The position numbers were made by a program, and so were the translations under genes. Positions 48,180 to 60,700 of a DNA stretch of 64,000 nucleotides are shown one piece after another. The notes below the pieces were generated by a model. It searched no databases. It was not told where the DNA came from and saw nothing but the letters and a program-made list of their open reading frames with translations. Within the stretch, counting starts at the first letter, position 1; the number at the start of each line of letters is the position of its first letter. Source of the stretch: Anseranas semipalmata (Eukaryota > Chordata > Aves > Anseriformes > Anseranatidae); NCBI GenBank assembly GCA_013399115.1, contig VXAA01003158.1, positions 984,307 to 1,048,306 of the forward strand. Reading direction: 5' to 3'.

Positions 48180-49828
48180 GGTTATAGTTAGTGTTGTGTC
48201 AAAAGGACACGGTTGAGATTAAAATTACTAAGTTGATTCTGCTCCCAGTTACGCTGGTAAGAACCCACAGTAATTTTAAGACAATTCCTCCAACTTGGAA
48301 AACACAGTGCCAAGAGCAGAGCGTGCACGAACTGCATTTTGCAGCATTCCTGGTACTTTGGATTTACTCCACAGGAATGATTTTAGATGGCTAATTTTGT
48401 GTGTCTCCACTCCTGCTGTCACTTGACATTTGGGAATTTGGCACAGCCGGTAACTTGTGGCCAGTTTCATTTTTCTTTTTGAATTTGTGTCATCACCTGA
48501 TTCTTTGCTCCAAATGACACTCTTTGGGTTTCTGGCACTACAGGGGACTGTGCTAATTTAAAATATGACCCCCTCCCCCCAAGGCTCTCTTTCTTTATTG
48601 TACAGCCAATGAGATGAGCCTATAAAACTCTCTCTCTCCTTTTTTTTAAAACAAAAGTCAAATGATAATCCTACACAAAAATGCCCATGTTCTTCTCATA
48701 AACTGTGCTAATATCAATGAAAATTCCAAGCATAAAGATTTGCATTTCAATGAGAAATAAATTAAACTTTCACTGTAATTTTGGGTTGGGAGGAGTGGGG
48801 TAGCTTTCATAGTTTGGTAACATTTTCAAACATGTTTTTGTGCCTGAGACACCCTCCTTGCCAATGACATTGAGGTTTTCAAACATCTACGTCACTTCTG
48901 AAAATACAGCATAAAGGCTTTTGAAACTTTTCAGTCCAAAACCTTCTAAGAGGGACAACTTTTCACCAAAACTCAAGATGTAGACTGCTTAAATAATATC
49001 TGTTAAATCCCTGTTATTACTTCTGCTGATTTTCAAAGGAAAACAAAACCAAGATTAAAAATGCATGGAAAAGGAGCACGGACAATGTGCGGATGGGAGA
49101 ACAGGCTCTCTTAATACATCATGGTGGTGTCTGTGCTGAGAAGTGCAGCAAGCTGGGAGTTGCAAGACAGCTGGATATTTTCAAATGCAATGCCTATTTT
49201 GGGGATGAAATTCAAATACATGGGGATTAGCAGACCAACCTCTCTTGGGTAACTCTCTGAAGGACTAGTGGCAGTTCCTACCTCTTTCCTGGCAACAAGC
49301 TACGATGCAGACATATGGTGAGTGCCTGAGGGCTCAGCTATGCTGATCACAAATATGGGAAGAGCAAAGCCTGTGTGTGCGCACACACGCGTGCACCCAT
49401 GCAGGTGTGCATACATGTGGGGAATTATGCTGGAGTTAGGTGATGGATCACCAGACTTGGCATAAACACAATGCAACAAGATAAGAAACCACTTGGATTA
49501 GCATGTAAAGTATAATACACCCTTTCTAGGTGATGCTTAACCGTCTGCACGGGTGCCTTCATATCAAAGAAGCTGCTGAATTCAAAGCGTGTTGCTTAAT
49601 TCTCCCTTGCATTCCTACTGAAACTCCACAATTTTACCTCAGACCCCATACCTAATGGCGCACTGAGTGAAATCGACTGGGTTTACAATTCAGCAGCTGT
49701 CTGCTTGTTCAATGGGTGTGAGAAGGCTTCCAGGGACAAGACACCGGCCCACCCCTCCCCGGCTCGACCCCGTGGAGCACCGTGGGCTGCCCGGCCGCGC
49801 GACGCCAGCCCGATGCACCGGCAGTTAC

Positions 49829-49993
49829 CTTGTATTGGAGTCTGAGCCTGTGACCCGAAGTGGCTTGGGGTGCTGAGGGATCCGCGAGGGCTGGGTGTCG
49901 TCGGGGTGACTCTCATGGACTGGCGCAGCCGTTCCAGCTCCCCATAGCGGTCGGCAAAGGGTTTGGTTTGGTCTTCTAGCTTTTGTCTGTGCC
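49829..49993 (-). CDS. RUNX3: RUNX3 penultimate coding exon (post-Runt linker)
   Basis: A 165-base exon with acceptor AG at 49995-49994 and donor GT at 49828-49827 (CAAG|GTAACT). It carries 54 whole codons with two bases before and one after, so it joins the last exon in frame. The peptide starts HRQKLEDQTKPF, the basic segment at the end of the Runt domain that contributes to nuclear localisation, then continues through ELERLRQSMRVTP, PSPRGSLSTPSHF and QTPIQ. The Ser/Thr-Pro-rich part is a known phosphorylated linker in the family. Compared with the human RUNX3 sequence as I recall it, two residues (QS) are added before MRVTP; RUNX1 also has extra residues at this place. The next exon upstream, encoding the end of the Runt domain (about 105 bases in other RUNX genes), was looked for up to 64000 and not seen. 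Confidence 0.94.
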
Positions 49994-50429
49994 CTGGAAC
50001 ACAATAAGAGAGGTGGGTGTCTGATCTGCTCCCCTTCGGCTGGAGCACCCTGCTCAAGCACAATGTCTGCGTGTCAGCCCCCATCTTCGTGGTTTGCTGT
50101 GCCTGGCGGCGGGGCGGCCCAGCCAGGCCGACATACAGCAGGGGCCCAGAGCCAGCCTCCCTGTGCTGTGCCCAAGCCATCGGCCTACGTCCTCCCTCAC
50201 CCGCTCCCAACGAGAGGGGGGACACACATGAGGCAGGAGAGGGCCCATCTCCTGGCACAGCGGTGACTGTGGAGCCAGCAAGGGAAGCACTGCATTTTAA
50301 GTATTTTCTGCAGTGTTTGCTCCGTGCACCCAGTCTTTCTGCAGACTCCTCACCAGCTCTGCCCAGCCTACGGCGCCAGAGCTAAGGGGGCTGAGGGGCA
50401 GGGAGCAGCCCACCATGGCACCGCACCTC

Positions 50430-50555
50430 GGCCGTGTTACTTTGCTTCTTTCGGTTCCTCTTCTCCTAGCCCGTAAAATGGGGAGACTATTCACCTACCT
50501 CCCTGAGGCAGGGCAGCAACTAATGAGCATCTGTAAAGCACTCCCAGCTCCTTAG
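50430..50555 (+). repeat. MIR-like SINE, 3' half
   Basis: GTAAAATGGGGAGACTATTC, ACCTACCTCCCTGAGG and ATGAGCATCTGTAAAGCACT follow the order of the MIR 3' half (GTAAAATGGGGATAATAATA, CCTACCTCATAGGG, TGTAAAGCGCTT). The copy is old but clear. It sits 440 bases 5' of the penultimate RUNX3 exon on the gene's strand. Confidence 0.65.
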
Positions 50556-50689
50556 GTAGCAGCTGCTGGAGCAGGGCAATAATTATTAAATTTATGCTAA
50601 TTGGCCTGAGGCAAGAGGCGCATGAAATACACTTGATACATAACTTTCGCATTTTACTATATTAATCATCGCTGAACAGCTTCACTCTC

Positions 50690-50790
50690 TCTGGGCCGGA
50701 TTCCAGTCTCAGTTACACCCGCACAAAGCTGGAGGGCCTCCAGCGAGGCTGGAACTGCCTCAGTTTTACGCCAGTGCTGGGTTTGGACCT
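50690..50790. repeat. Old palindromic amniote interspersed repeat, fragment
   Basis: GGGCCGGATTCCAGTCTCAG followed by TTACACCCGCAC resembles the well-known reptile and bird repeat text GGGCCAGATTCTGATCTCAGTTACACC, and CTCAGTTTTACGCCAGTG about 60 bases on repeats a related box. The family name is not certain. Confidence 0.4.
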
Positions 50791-51995
50791 TGGGTTCCCC
50801 TTGCTCCTCACCTGCCGCAGTCAGGCGGCCACGCGGCACCCCTGGCTCTTCACGGTGGCCGTGAAAGGACCTCCACAAGGTGGCAAATGCCTGATCGCGG
50901 CATAACCAAGCACAGAGCTCAGGGCACTGGAGGTGTGCAGGCTCACCAGGGAGGCTGGAGAGGGGCTGGGAAGAAACCTGCGGCTCTCCTGACAGCTACG
51001 CCTTACCAGATCCAGCCCTTCGGCCTGGCACCCACCCAGCTGGGCTCAGCTCCCGGTGGCTTTTAGAAAGAAAAGTGATGCTGCCGCACTCAAGAGACGC
51101 AAAACACAGCCGCCACTTGCTTGCGTGCTCCCCCCCATCCCTCCCCCCTCACATCTGCTTAGCGTGAGCTCGATGTCAGTTTATAGCAAAGTCACAGAAA
51201 GTCCCCAGACTTTCCCCTCCTTAAACCTGGCGTCTGGTATCTTCTGATCTTGCCTCTGCTTGGCTCGTCGCGCTCGGGCTGCACTCCCAGGCTGCTCAGG
51301 GATATGCTGGGCAGCTCAGCCGGTGACTCCGGAGGGGTCCCGCCTCCGCACCGCTCCACCCGCACCCCAGCAGCAGAGCCTGCCTGGTGCTGCCTGCACC
51401 AGTCCCGAGCTCCACCGTCACCAGGCTGCTCCTGTGTAAAACTCCAGCCCCAGCAAGAATGTTCTGATGCCAGAGAGCAGAACTTGCTACGAAAGGACTC
51501 CCAGCAGAAAGCAAAACCCAGCGGTATTTTGAAAATGCATTTTCCCTGCTGTGTGAAGTAAACCAAGGAAACCTCAAATCAACGCCATAACAGATCTCTT
51601 CTAATCTCTGTGAGCCCCTAGACCTCAGGCATCTCCGCATTATCTGAGGGCCCTCAGAGACACAAGCAGCGTCTCACGTGGTATTTGTGCTTTCCCCAAG
51701 GGGGAAAGTGCGTGCAGTGAGGTGTCTTGTTTTGGTCCACATTCTATTATTTCAATGTACATTTGAACACACAAGAAGAAAAATGTGTTTAAGTTTTCCC
51801 TTTAACAGTTGTCTCAGGCAGGGCTTAGCAGAGAAGCCAAAAGGACTGTGAAGACCAAATTGCACAGAAATTTAATGGAAATGTAAATCTCTGCCTGTCT
51901 CAGCTGAAACCCCATCCTGCAGTAGTGTTTAGCATGTGACAGAGAAAATCCTGAAACATAAATCAAGTGATGTCTATGTTGATAATGCTTTTAAA

Positions 51996-52014
51996 GATTC
52001 TGTGATTCTATGAT
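51996..52014 (+). repeat. CR1-type LINE 3' tail remnant
   Basis: GATTCTGTGATTCTATGATT carries the (ATTCTATG)n terminal repeat typical of avian CR1 elements. The body upstream is not recognisable, so this is a very short or very old copy. Confidence 0.45.
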
Positions 52015-52739
52015 TACTCAGCTGTACGACCTAACCAAGGGCTTCATGTGGCTGGACCATGCTGCACTGTGGTTGCTCTGGTCCCCGTGCCACCTGAACG
52101 CAGGCACAGCCCTGCTGGGTTTTTAAGCCTCAAGTAAATACCAGTGCTGTACTCATGCCCCTTGAATGGGGATGGTTTGTGGGCAGACCCAGCAATTACG
52201 AGTAAAAACCCCCAAAACCTACAGCTATCCTGACAAAAAGAAAATAGAAAACTTGATGCAAATGTCAAAGCAAACACTGGGGCTCATTTAGGAGTGAAAC
52301 GCAGAGGAGAGCAGCAGTGGGGTCAGGACCCTTTCGCGGCTCTCCCAGCTCCTCTCTGGTTTGTATTGGCAGTGCCATAACTCCATCTGCAGGGCTGGGA
52401 CTGGGCAGAGCTGAGCCATATGAAACAAGGAAGCAAATGAGTTAAAAACCACCAGCTCCGCGGACTACCAACCCTGTTTGGTACAGGCTGTCTCCCCAGG
52501 ACTTCCTGCCACTTGTCACTGAGAGCTAGGGACATCAGACTTTGTCACGCAAGACAGCATTGCTATTAATGGGTTTCTTTCAGCAGAACAACCTGAGCTT
52601 TTTAATTTCTGCAGTGGTTGGCTTCATTAAAAGCCCTTCCCCATCTACCCACAGCTGTCATGAAGAGGAAACCAATGTCGTCAAATGAACAATAGCTCGT
52701 ACCTTAGAGAAAAGGAAGGTGGTTTCTAACTTAACCCAA

Positions 52740-52800
52740 AGTCTGACTCAAAGCCTCCTGAAGTCAGTGGGCGGATTTTCAATCGACTTCAAACAGCTCC
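52740..52800. repeat. Old palindromic amniote repeat, fragment
   Basis: CTGAAGTCAGTGGGCGGATT followed by TCAATCGACTTCAAACAGCTCC resembles the palindromic reptile and bird repeat with boxes TTGAAGTCAATGGG and CATTGACTTCAATGGGC. Degraded, and the family is not named. Confidence 0.45.
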
Positions 52801-55800
52801 AGACCTCAGCCCAAGAAATCTGTCTGAGAAGTCTTCATCACCATGAACAGTGAATTTTGGGGCATGAAACCTGCTGTTGTGTTGGAGATTTTGCACGGCA
52901 TTTGCCCCAGTGCGAGCACCTTGCTCCGCCGCACAGCCTCCTGCCCTCCGCGGCTACGCAGCCAGCCACACCAGCACCAGCTTGCTGGTCAGTATTCATG
53001 GAAATGACATCCTTAGGACTATAACTTGAGGGCAGCTGCTGACCTTGGGCGCTTCTTGTCAACAGGGCATGGGTTTTAAAGGTGGATCAAGTTTCCAAAT
53101 CAGTTAACTCTGATATTCAGTATGACAAGATGTAAACTTTGACAGATCACCTCAGATCCTGGTGTAGGAACACAATCTATATCAGCATAGCAAACAAACA
53201 GTCCCACTGAACACTTCCCAGCCGGAAGAGACGATGCGAGTTTGACACTTTAGGCCAGTAATAAGATGCATACTGGAAGTTTGGGTGTTTCCTTGGAATG
53301 CAGACAGAGAGAAAATTGGTGCTGCACTGAAGCTCATGCCCTCAAAGCTATGATTTAAAGAGATGCTTTCTGCATTAAAACTTTTCAAAGACCAGACAGA
53401 CCCTGCTTGTCCTTCTAGGAGTGTGCAACCTTCTGAAATGCAGGCCTGGATGGGCCTTCCAGGCTGTAGGGGGTGTCTACGGTGCTTGGCAAAAGCAGCT
53501 TATTTCCCCAGATTTCTGAGGTGCAGAATATAAAGTTGACCAAAGGTAGAAAGGGGCTCCAGGAACTTCATGGCTTGAATGATACCGAACTCTCAGAGCT
53601 TGCAAATCTGATTTGGCCTAGTACAGATGCTGGGGCAACTTGAAAAGCCCCACTGGGGCACCTGGGGGGTCCTGGCCCCTGGTTTATCTGCATGTAGGCG
53701 CAGATGGAGTCACGGCTGGGAGAGGCATGGAGCTGCACAGCGTGCTCTCCGCCCTTGGCAGGTCGGGGTTCGGGTGTCACGTTCGTCCCTATCCCCTGCC
53801 GTAACCCTGTGCTACCAAAGGAAGGGAGAGCAGATGGTGGGAAGTGGCTTGGCCCTCCCCAGGCGTCTTGCTGCGAAGCGCTGGCGGCAAGATGGAGTGA
53901 AGGAAGCGCAGAGCATTTCAGCTCGGGGCGGGGTGTGTGTGTGGGGGGGAGTGTTCATTAACACACACATTTGCAGATCATTTCCTTAACTCCACTGAGG
54001 AGGAGACAAGAACCAGGCGACGGCAGCGTGGGCCAGGGCAAAGTGCCTCAGCTCTGATGTGCCACAGCAGCTTGAGCTGAGCCATCAGCAGCCACAAAGC
54101 CCACCACATGTCCACCTTCAAAGCAAGGCTCGTCACGGCCGCGAGCTCCCACCATCTTTCTCCCAAGGCTCTGCTCAAACACTGTCAGCCCAGCTATACA
54201 GACTAGCCAAGAAGTACACCAGGAGCAGCTGTGCAGCCATGCTACACGCAGCCTAATGGCTTAGTCTCTACACGTCCATGAAAATGGACCACAAGAAAGC
54301 GATCAGCAGTGGATAAAACTACATCTCAATGCACAAAGCACCTTTCAAATCCCTCTTGTAGCCCTCAAAATAGGTACTTCAGAGAGACGCCAATCCTCTA
54401 CAGAGGGTTGAAATTTTTCCCAGTCTCAGCCTCGGCTAGACTATCAAGTCCCAGCATGTGCTCCAGAAACAAGCCACACGTGAAACGCCTGTGTTATGGG
54501 AACATCAGGCCTGTCCCTTACAGCAGATGGTCAGGTGGTTTCATCTTTGCACACCTACAATGCAGGGTGTCCCTCAGGTCTTCCCTGGAATCCCACCTCC
54601 GGCTCAAGCCTTGCCACAGGAAACTCCTGGTCAAGAAGCATGTGGTGGAGTCCCAGGGCCACCGAAGGAGGGGAGGACAGTGGAGATGGGAACCAGGCTG
54701 CCCGCAGCATCAGCAGCTGGAAGGGACTCCAACGTGACGTCTCTGCAGAGGAGGACAGAGAGCTCTGCCGAGCTCCGGTGAGCAGGAGCGGCTGGCAAGT
54801 GCCAGTGCTACTTCAGCCCACTTCTGAAAGCAAAGCCCAGAAGTTCACAGGAGGGAGCAGGAGGAAAGGAGGAAAATGTTAGAAGGAACTGTCTCTTCTG
54901 CTGCTGAACAAAGTCAAGCACAGATAACTCATTATTCACATGTTTGAAGTTGGCCTGCTTACGCCATTTGGAAAGAGAATCAGTCACAGCGAGTCTTTGC
55001 TTTGGTTTCCTCTGGCTTTCGTGAGACACTACCGCTACTGTCTTTCTCCAGCTTTGAGAGAAAGGCGAGTGTGTCGCAATGCGCCTCGGCTCGCATGTTC
55101 TGGCAGAGGATTTACATCGACTTGAACAACGAAAGGAAAATAATATTTAAGGAGGTGGGGGAGAGAATTTAAAAAAGGCTGCTAATTTATAAAGCTTTTT
55201 TAGCTGGTGGTGGTCTGAGATGAATTGGCTGCCTCTAAAAGGATGAAAATAAATATCCCTCTTTTTGAAGGAAATACGCTGGCTCCCAGCCAGCTGGCAG
55301 GAAGCACAGAGATATGTTGCATTTACAGTAGGTTTTTACTGTCTGAAGCTACAGCAGTGGGAGAGATGTTCATTATATGCAGCCTGGTATTGATTAGCTG
55401 GTTTGCAAGCCCCTAATCTCTCACTTGTGGGTTAGTCCCTTGACTTTGCCTCTGCCTCTCTCCCTGTCCGCCCTGTGGCAGGAGGCCGTGCAAGCAGGCA
55501 GCTTCTGATAAATCCTATTGTACTTGTAGCCTTTTATTATACCAGCAGACCCAAAAACTCAGCTCTCTGGAAGGAAAACAAAGCAGGGCAATAATTCAGA
55601 TATTTAAACAGAAATCTTGTGTAGCAGTTCCAAAAGCTCCTGCAATGCAAGAGCTGTGGCCCACGTTCAAATCAAAAGGAACATCACACCCAAACTTCCA
55701 TGCAGCTTCAGTACAGACCCCTGAAGGACATGGACTCCCCATTCCCAGGGTTTCAACAGGAAGACCGAGTCTTTCTGGATTTGAAGGACATTTAAAGCAC

Positions 55801-57714
55801 TTCACCAGGTAAAGCTAGTAGGAGTCTCAGCAGCAGACTGGGTAAAGTTCATCAGGGTTAAGCATTTAGCCTGCTTGTGCCTTGCTGAAAATCCCTGCAA
55901 GTGCTTTCCTGTATCTTTCCATCCTTAAATACCTCTGAAAATCTGTCTCTGAGACTGCAGAGTCAATTAGGAGGTTTTTAAAGGTTTTGATTGAAAATGT
56001 CAAAATTTCATCCAAGATGTCACAAACTAGCAGATCAGTGCATATCTGTAGGAAATACAGCAGCTTTCATAACAGGGTGCAAAACCCACCAGCCTCACTG
56101 ACTTTTCTGCATTTGCTCCCATTTCCAGGAAGGCAAAATTCAATTATGGGCTGTGATCCAGTTCTTACGGAATTAGGCAAAAACCCTGATTCAAAGATTT
56201 CAAGGCTGGGTGCTTGGGAAGAAGCAGACAGATCTCAAGCACATCCAGCTGGTATTGCCTCAGTCAAGTCTGAGATCAGATTTTCAAGTGCATACATTAG
56301 CTGTCACTACATAGATCAGTGGAGTTATGCCAATTTACAGCAGGCAGTGTGTTAATGCCTGCTATCTAACAACTTGAAATGGGACCTGCATGGTACCGGT
56401 ACAGCTGGTTTTTCCCATCTAATAACCTGTTCCATTAGGGCAAGCACATCAAATTCCTTTGGGCGACACTGGTTAGGATACTCTGCCCTGGATGGGGAGG
56501 ACCTTCTGCTGGGTTCAAACCTGCGCAAAGAATGTGCCATGTTACAGCTAATGAACACGAGCTAAATGATGTTGCAGGGCCGCGCAGCAGCCAACTGGAT
56601 AGGGGAGCTTTTGCCAGCCAGTCCTGTGCTCTCAGTAACACAGTGCAACCCAGATCAGATCCAAACTTTCCCAAGGTTGAGGAGGCTGAGCGTTGGGTTT
56701 CCCCTTTGCCCTAGGACAGAGCTGGAGCAGAGACCTGACATTTGAATGTTAATATCCCGCGATCCCAGGACTGAGCTCCAAGCTCCATCTCCAGAGACTG
56801 GCTGGTATGTCAGATAATTACAACTCCTGCTGAGCTTTGCCAGAACACACAATGCAACGCTGTAAGCAAGAGCCCCAGAGCAACACTACCTGCACAGCAC
56901 CCCTAATCCTCTGCACAGCGCTGCTCCTCCAGAGCCAAAGCAGCGGAGCCGTGCGCGGGCACACTGCTCTGTGCCACTGAGCCGCCTGCTCCTGCACGCG
57001 CTTTTGGGAGGCGTGTGGCTGGGAGCATACCGGCAGCCCCAGTGTGGATGTGCAGTGATCAGCTGCTTGGCACCATCCCACCGACGACATCCTCAGTGCA
57101 ATGGCTCAGAGGCACTGGGGCTGCTCTCCGCTTGCTGGTTTGCTGCTCCTCCCTTCCCTCTCCTACTACAGTGTATAGATTCACTGGAAAGAGTAAGATA
57201 AAATAATGCAAAATCATGTCTAAGCACCTTCCGCTGCAGGATATGATTTATCTCTGGCTGATTTCAGAACAGGTGACTGGTCTCTGGCAGCAGAAGAGCA
57301 GGGTCTTAGGAACTAAATTTCATCTCATTCTGAGTCAAATCCTCTTCCTCCCTCCACCACATCATTAAAGTGATTGGTTGTGCTGATAAGCCCTTTCGAG
57401 AGGGAGAAACGAGATGTGTCCTGTCTTGATATCTGATGTGATCTTGTGGTTTTGTTTGATAGTTCTGGTCCTTTAGCTGTTGTCTTCCCTGAAATGAAAC
57501 TTGCCTTTTAGCATTGACTTTTTTCTCTTTTTCAATACGCGACCCTTTGCACTGTTCTCCTGAGTTTGCAAATCCTGCCCAAGGGGAGTGAGGCTGCATT
57601 GCACCAATAAACCTGCAAGATACAGTCCTAGCTGCAGTTCAACAAATCCTCACCAATGACAGCTTCCACATACATGTAGTGCTCCCACGTCACTCACTGC
57701 CTACCAGGTTATTA

Positions 57715-57765
57715 GATCCACTTTACAAATAGGTAAACTGAGACACAGGACAAATTGCTGGCATG
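57715..57765 (-). repeat. MIR-like SINE fragment, reverse orientation
   Basis: CCACTTTACAAATAGGTAAACTGAGACACAGGACAAATTGCTGG matches the order of reversed MIR (CCATTTTACAGATGAGGAAACTGAGGCACAGAGAGG). Confidence 0.6.
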
Positions 57766-60700
57766 CCAGACTGCCCCTTTGCAGAGGAGCGAAGCTCGCC
57801 AACATCCTTGTCACAAATACTCCTTTTTGGTGCTGGTGCATCCCTGCACCTGCAAACCATCCCTCCCATCCCTTTGCACAGCTCCGCCTAGCTCGTGCTG
57901 CTAGACTCAGCAGGAATTTCTTTTGCTATTTATTTGTACAGCACCTGGCACAACTTGCCCCTGTGCACAACATCGAAACACCATCAACATCCTTCTGGAA
58001 GGAGCTTTCAATGAAACTTAATTCTCCAAACATCCCCCATCAACCAGAGGATCCTTTTGCTCCAGTTTAATCTCTTCCAAATACAATATCAATGCCCTTG
58101 TCTACAATTCTGATTTTTTTTTTTTTTTCAAAGCCAGAGCAGGATCAGGTGTGCTCTCCTACCCAGCCGAGAATCATGCCCTGGGATTTTCTGAAGCTTT
58201 CAAAAGCAGGAGGTGTTGCAACCAATTTCAACAAAGATTCTTTGTACAATGCAAGCAAAAATAATTTTCCTGTTCTGACTCCCAGTATTGCTTTGCTTAA
58301 AAAATATTGGTCATTTTTAAGTGAAATGATTTTGAAGTGATTATACACTGGGAGATTATAAAAGCAGAGGTGGAATTTACTATATGCATCAAATAAAATA
58401 ATTAAAGGAGTGAATTTACTGGAGCCCATATAATTTCGGTTGCTCTATTAATACTTCTTTCAAGGCTGGGATTACAGCCTCAAGCTATAGCACCAAAGGA
58501 CCGGGCGATGTGAACCCACAGCTTTGAGCGCAGCTGGGCAACCTTTGCTCTTGCTGGGGAAGGCTCCGTGAGCCCCTGGCAGCTGGGGAGCCCCGTAACG
58601 GCTCTGTGCCCTGCCGAGGGGCAAGTGGGGCTGGAGGTTTGGACAGCCTGGCCCACCAAAACCCAGAGACCGGCTGCTTTTCTCCTACAGTGATTTTTGC
58701 CCACCTCCCAGAGCTGAACCCCAACTCTTCCTACTCCTCATCTGCCCAGAAGGGGTTAACTGGATAGCAGTGCCTATAAGAAATTAGAGGAGGAGGTAGT
58801 TTAACATAATTGCTTGCGATGCATGTATCAACAGCAGTCCCAAACTGCCTCTGCAAGAAAACAATGCCCTGGACGGTCTCAGCAGATACCAAAGGGTTCA
58901 AATTTACCCGCTGGGATCAAAACACATTAGCGATGGGAATACAAACAGAGAAACCCTAGTTCACAGCAAGTACTGATTTGCAAGGATTCCTGCGTGAACT
59001 TGGGAGCCTCACACCCGAGAGGTGCGGATTCAGCCTTGTCCCCAGCCCTGACCTCCTGCCTGGCCCCACCGCAAAGGCCCTGGCGAACGGGGCACTGGGA
59101 GGACTTTTAAGGGATCTGCTGGATGGGGTGGGAACGGGAGGTACGTCATGCCCTGCTCGAGCTGCCTGGACAGGGTGTGCAGTGATGGCACCAATGTCCT
59201 GCCATCGTCCCAGCCAAGTGTTTGCTTTTCATTTTTCTCCATTCAAAGAGCAAATGGGATGTGGAAGGGTGCGATGGAACTGGCTGGTCTCTGTGCAGGA
59301 GGCACGTGGTGGCTGGGCTCTCTGCACCCTCCATACAAGTGCCCTATCCCATGATGGCAGCTTGAGGGGACAACAAAGAAAACAGCAGAACTAAAACATT
59401 AGAATACACTACATTTTTCCTGAGAATTTCATGTGCGTGCCTTGTTTCAGGACACTGAAGATCTTATGCCCTGTCCAAAGCCCCTTCTGCTCCTCCAGGC
59501 AGGAGTCTCCCATGGGGTGGAATCTCTGTGAGGGAAAAACAGAAACAGAGACTGGAGGCCTCTCCGGTGACTGCCCGGCACAGCTGGGGCCAGGGCAGCA
59601 TCACCCCCGTGCCCGAGGGCCAGCGCAGGGAGCAGCTGCGGGGCTTCTGTAAGCACTTGTCTCACAAATGGCTGCAGCGCGTCCAGAATGAACAGTTAAT
59701 AACGGAAGCAAGAAACTGTCACTCAGGATTTCCTTCTTTTCCTCCCCAGGGAAGGGGACAGGTCTCAAGAAGTGGGAAATCACCCTAGTTTAAGCACTGC
59801 ACTTTAAATTAGAACAAATTATAGCAATTTTACAATCAACAAGTAACTGTCCAGGAAGTGGTGAGGTCATTTATTTAAGTGATCTTGTTGGTTTATCTTT
59901 TTTTGTCCTTTTTTTTTTTTTTTTTTTAATAGTTCCCGGACATACTGGGAAACGTTTGTTTATTTATATCTAGCTTAGGACAAGCAGGGGAAAAAAACAA
60001 AAGACCCTAATAATACCCAAAACTATCACCCCACGGGAGCACTTAAGCAACAAGCCTGGTTTTAATTACAGAAATATCTCAAATTCAAGTTTCATGCATC
60101 CCCACGAGAAACCCTTTTTGCCAAGATAAAGATCTGAAACCATACAATCCTGGCACAATGCAGTCCACGTCCTGGTCTGAATTTGAGCAGAGAAGCAACA
60201 GACCCTGTAATAATTTATTATATCTTCTCCAAGGGCTTTCCAGACCACATCTAGTCTCCAAGGGCAAAAGGCACAGCAAACGTGGGGCATCACTGCCACA
60301 GCCCTGGGCAAGCTGCAGACCACAGGGTCCCAAAACTGCCTGCAGTAAAATGGCAATAGAGGATCATTTTGTCCTTGCTCCTCTTTGGCCCCCATCCTGT
60401 CACCCTGCTCAGCTGCGTCCCTCTTCCCCCCCCACAGCTGTTTTTGGCTGTCCCTTGCTAACTCACACCATGTCCACCACTCAGTGGATCCCGACTCCCT
60501 GCGTTGCAGGCATGGGAACACTGCAGGTTTTATTCCACCATCTAGGTTCACGGAGCCAGGGGCTGCAACGCTGCCCTGAGCCTCCCCACGGCACAGCCCG
60601 GCAGAGCTCTTGCAGGTCCCTACTGCATCTCACTTTGCTTCAAATCATAAAGAAACCATGAGACAACCAACACTTTTTCCCTTGAGGAGGAAGCGTGGTG

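Noticed and set aside
49683..50258. A 191-codon frame that includes the RUNX3 penultimate exon.
   Set aside because: Only 49829-49993 is exon. The codons on both sides are intron, shown by clear splice sites and loss of RUNX similarity.
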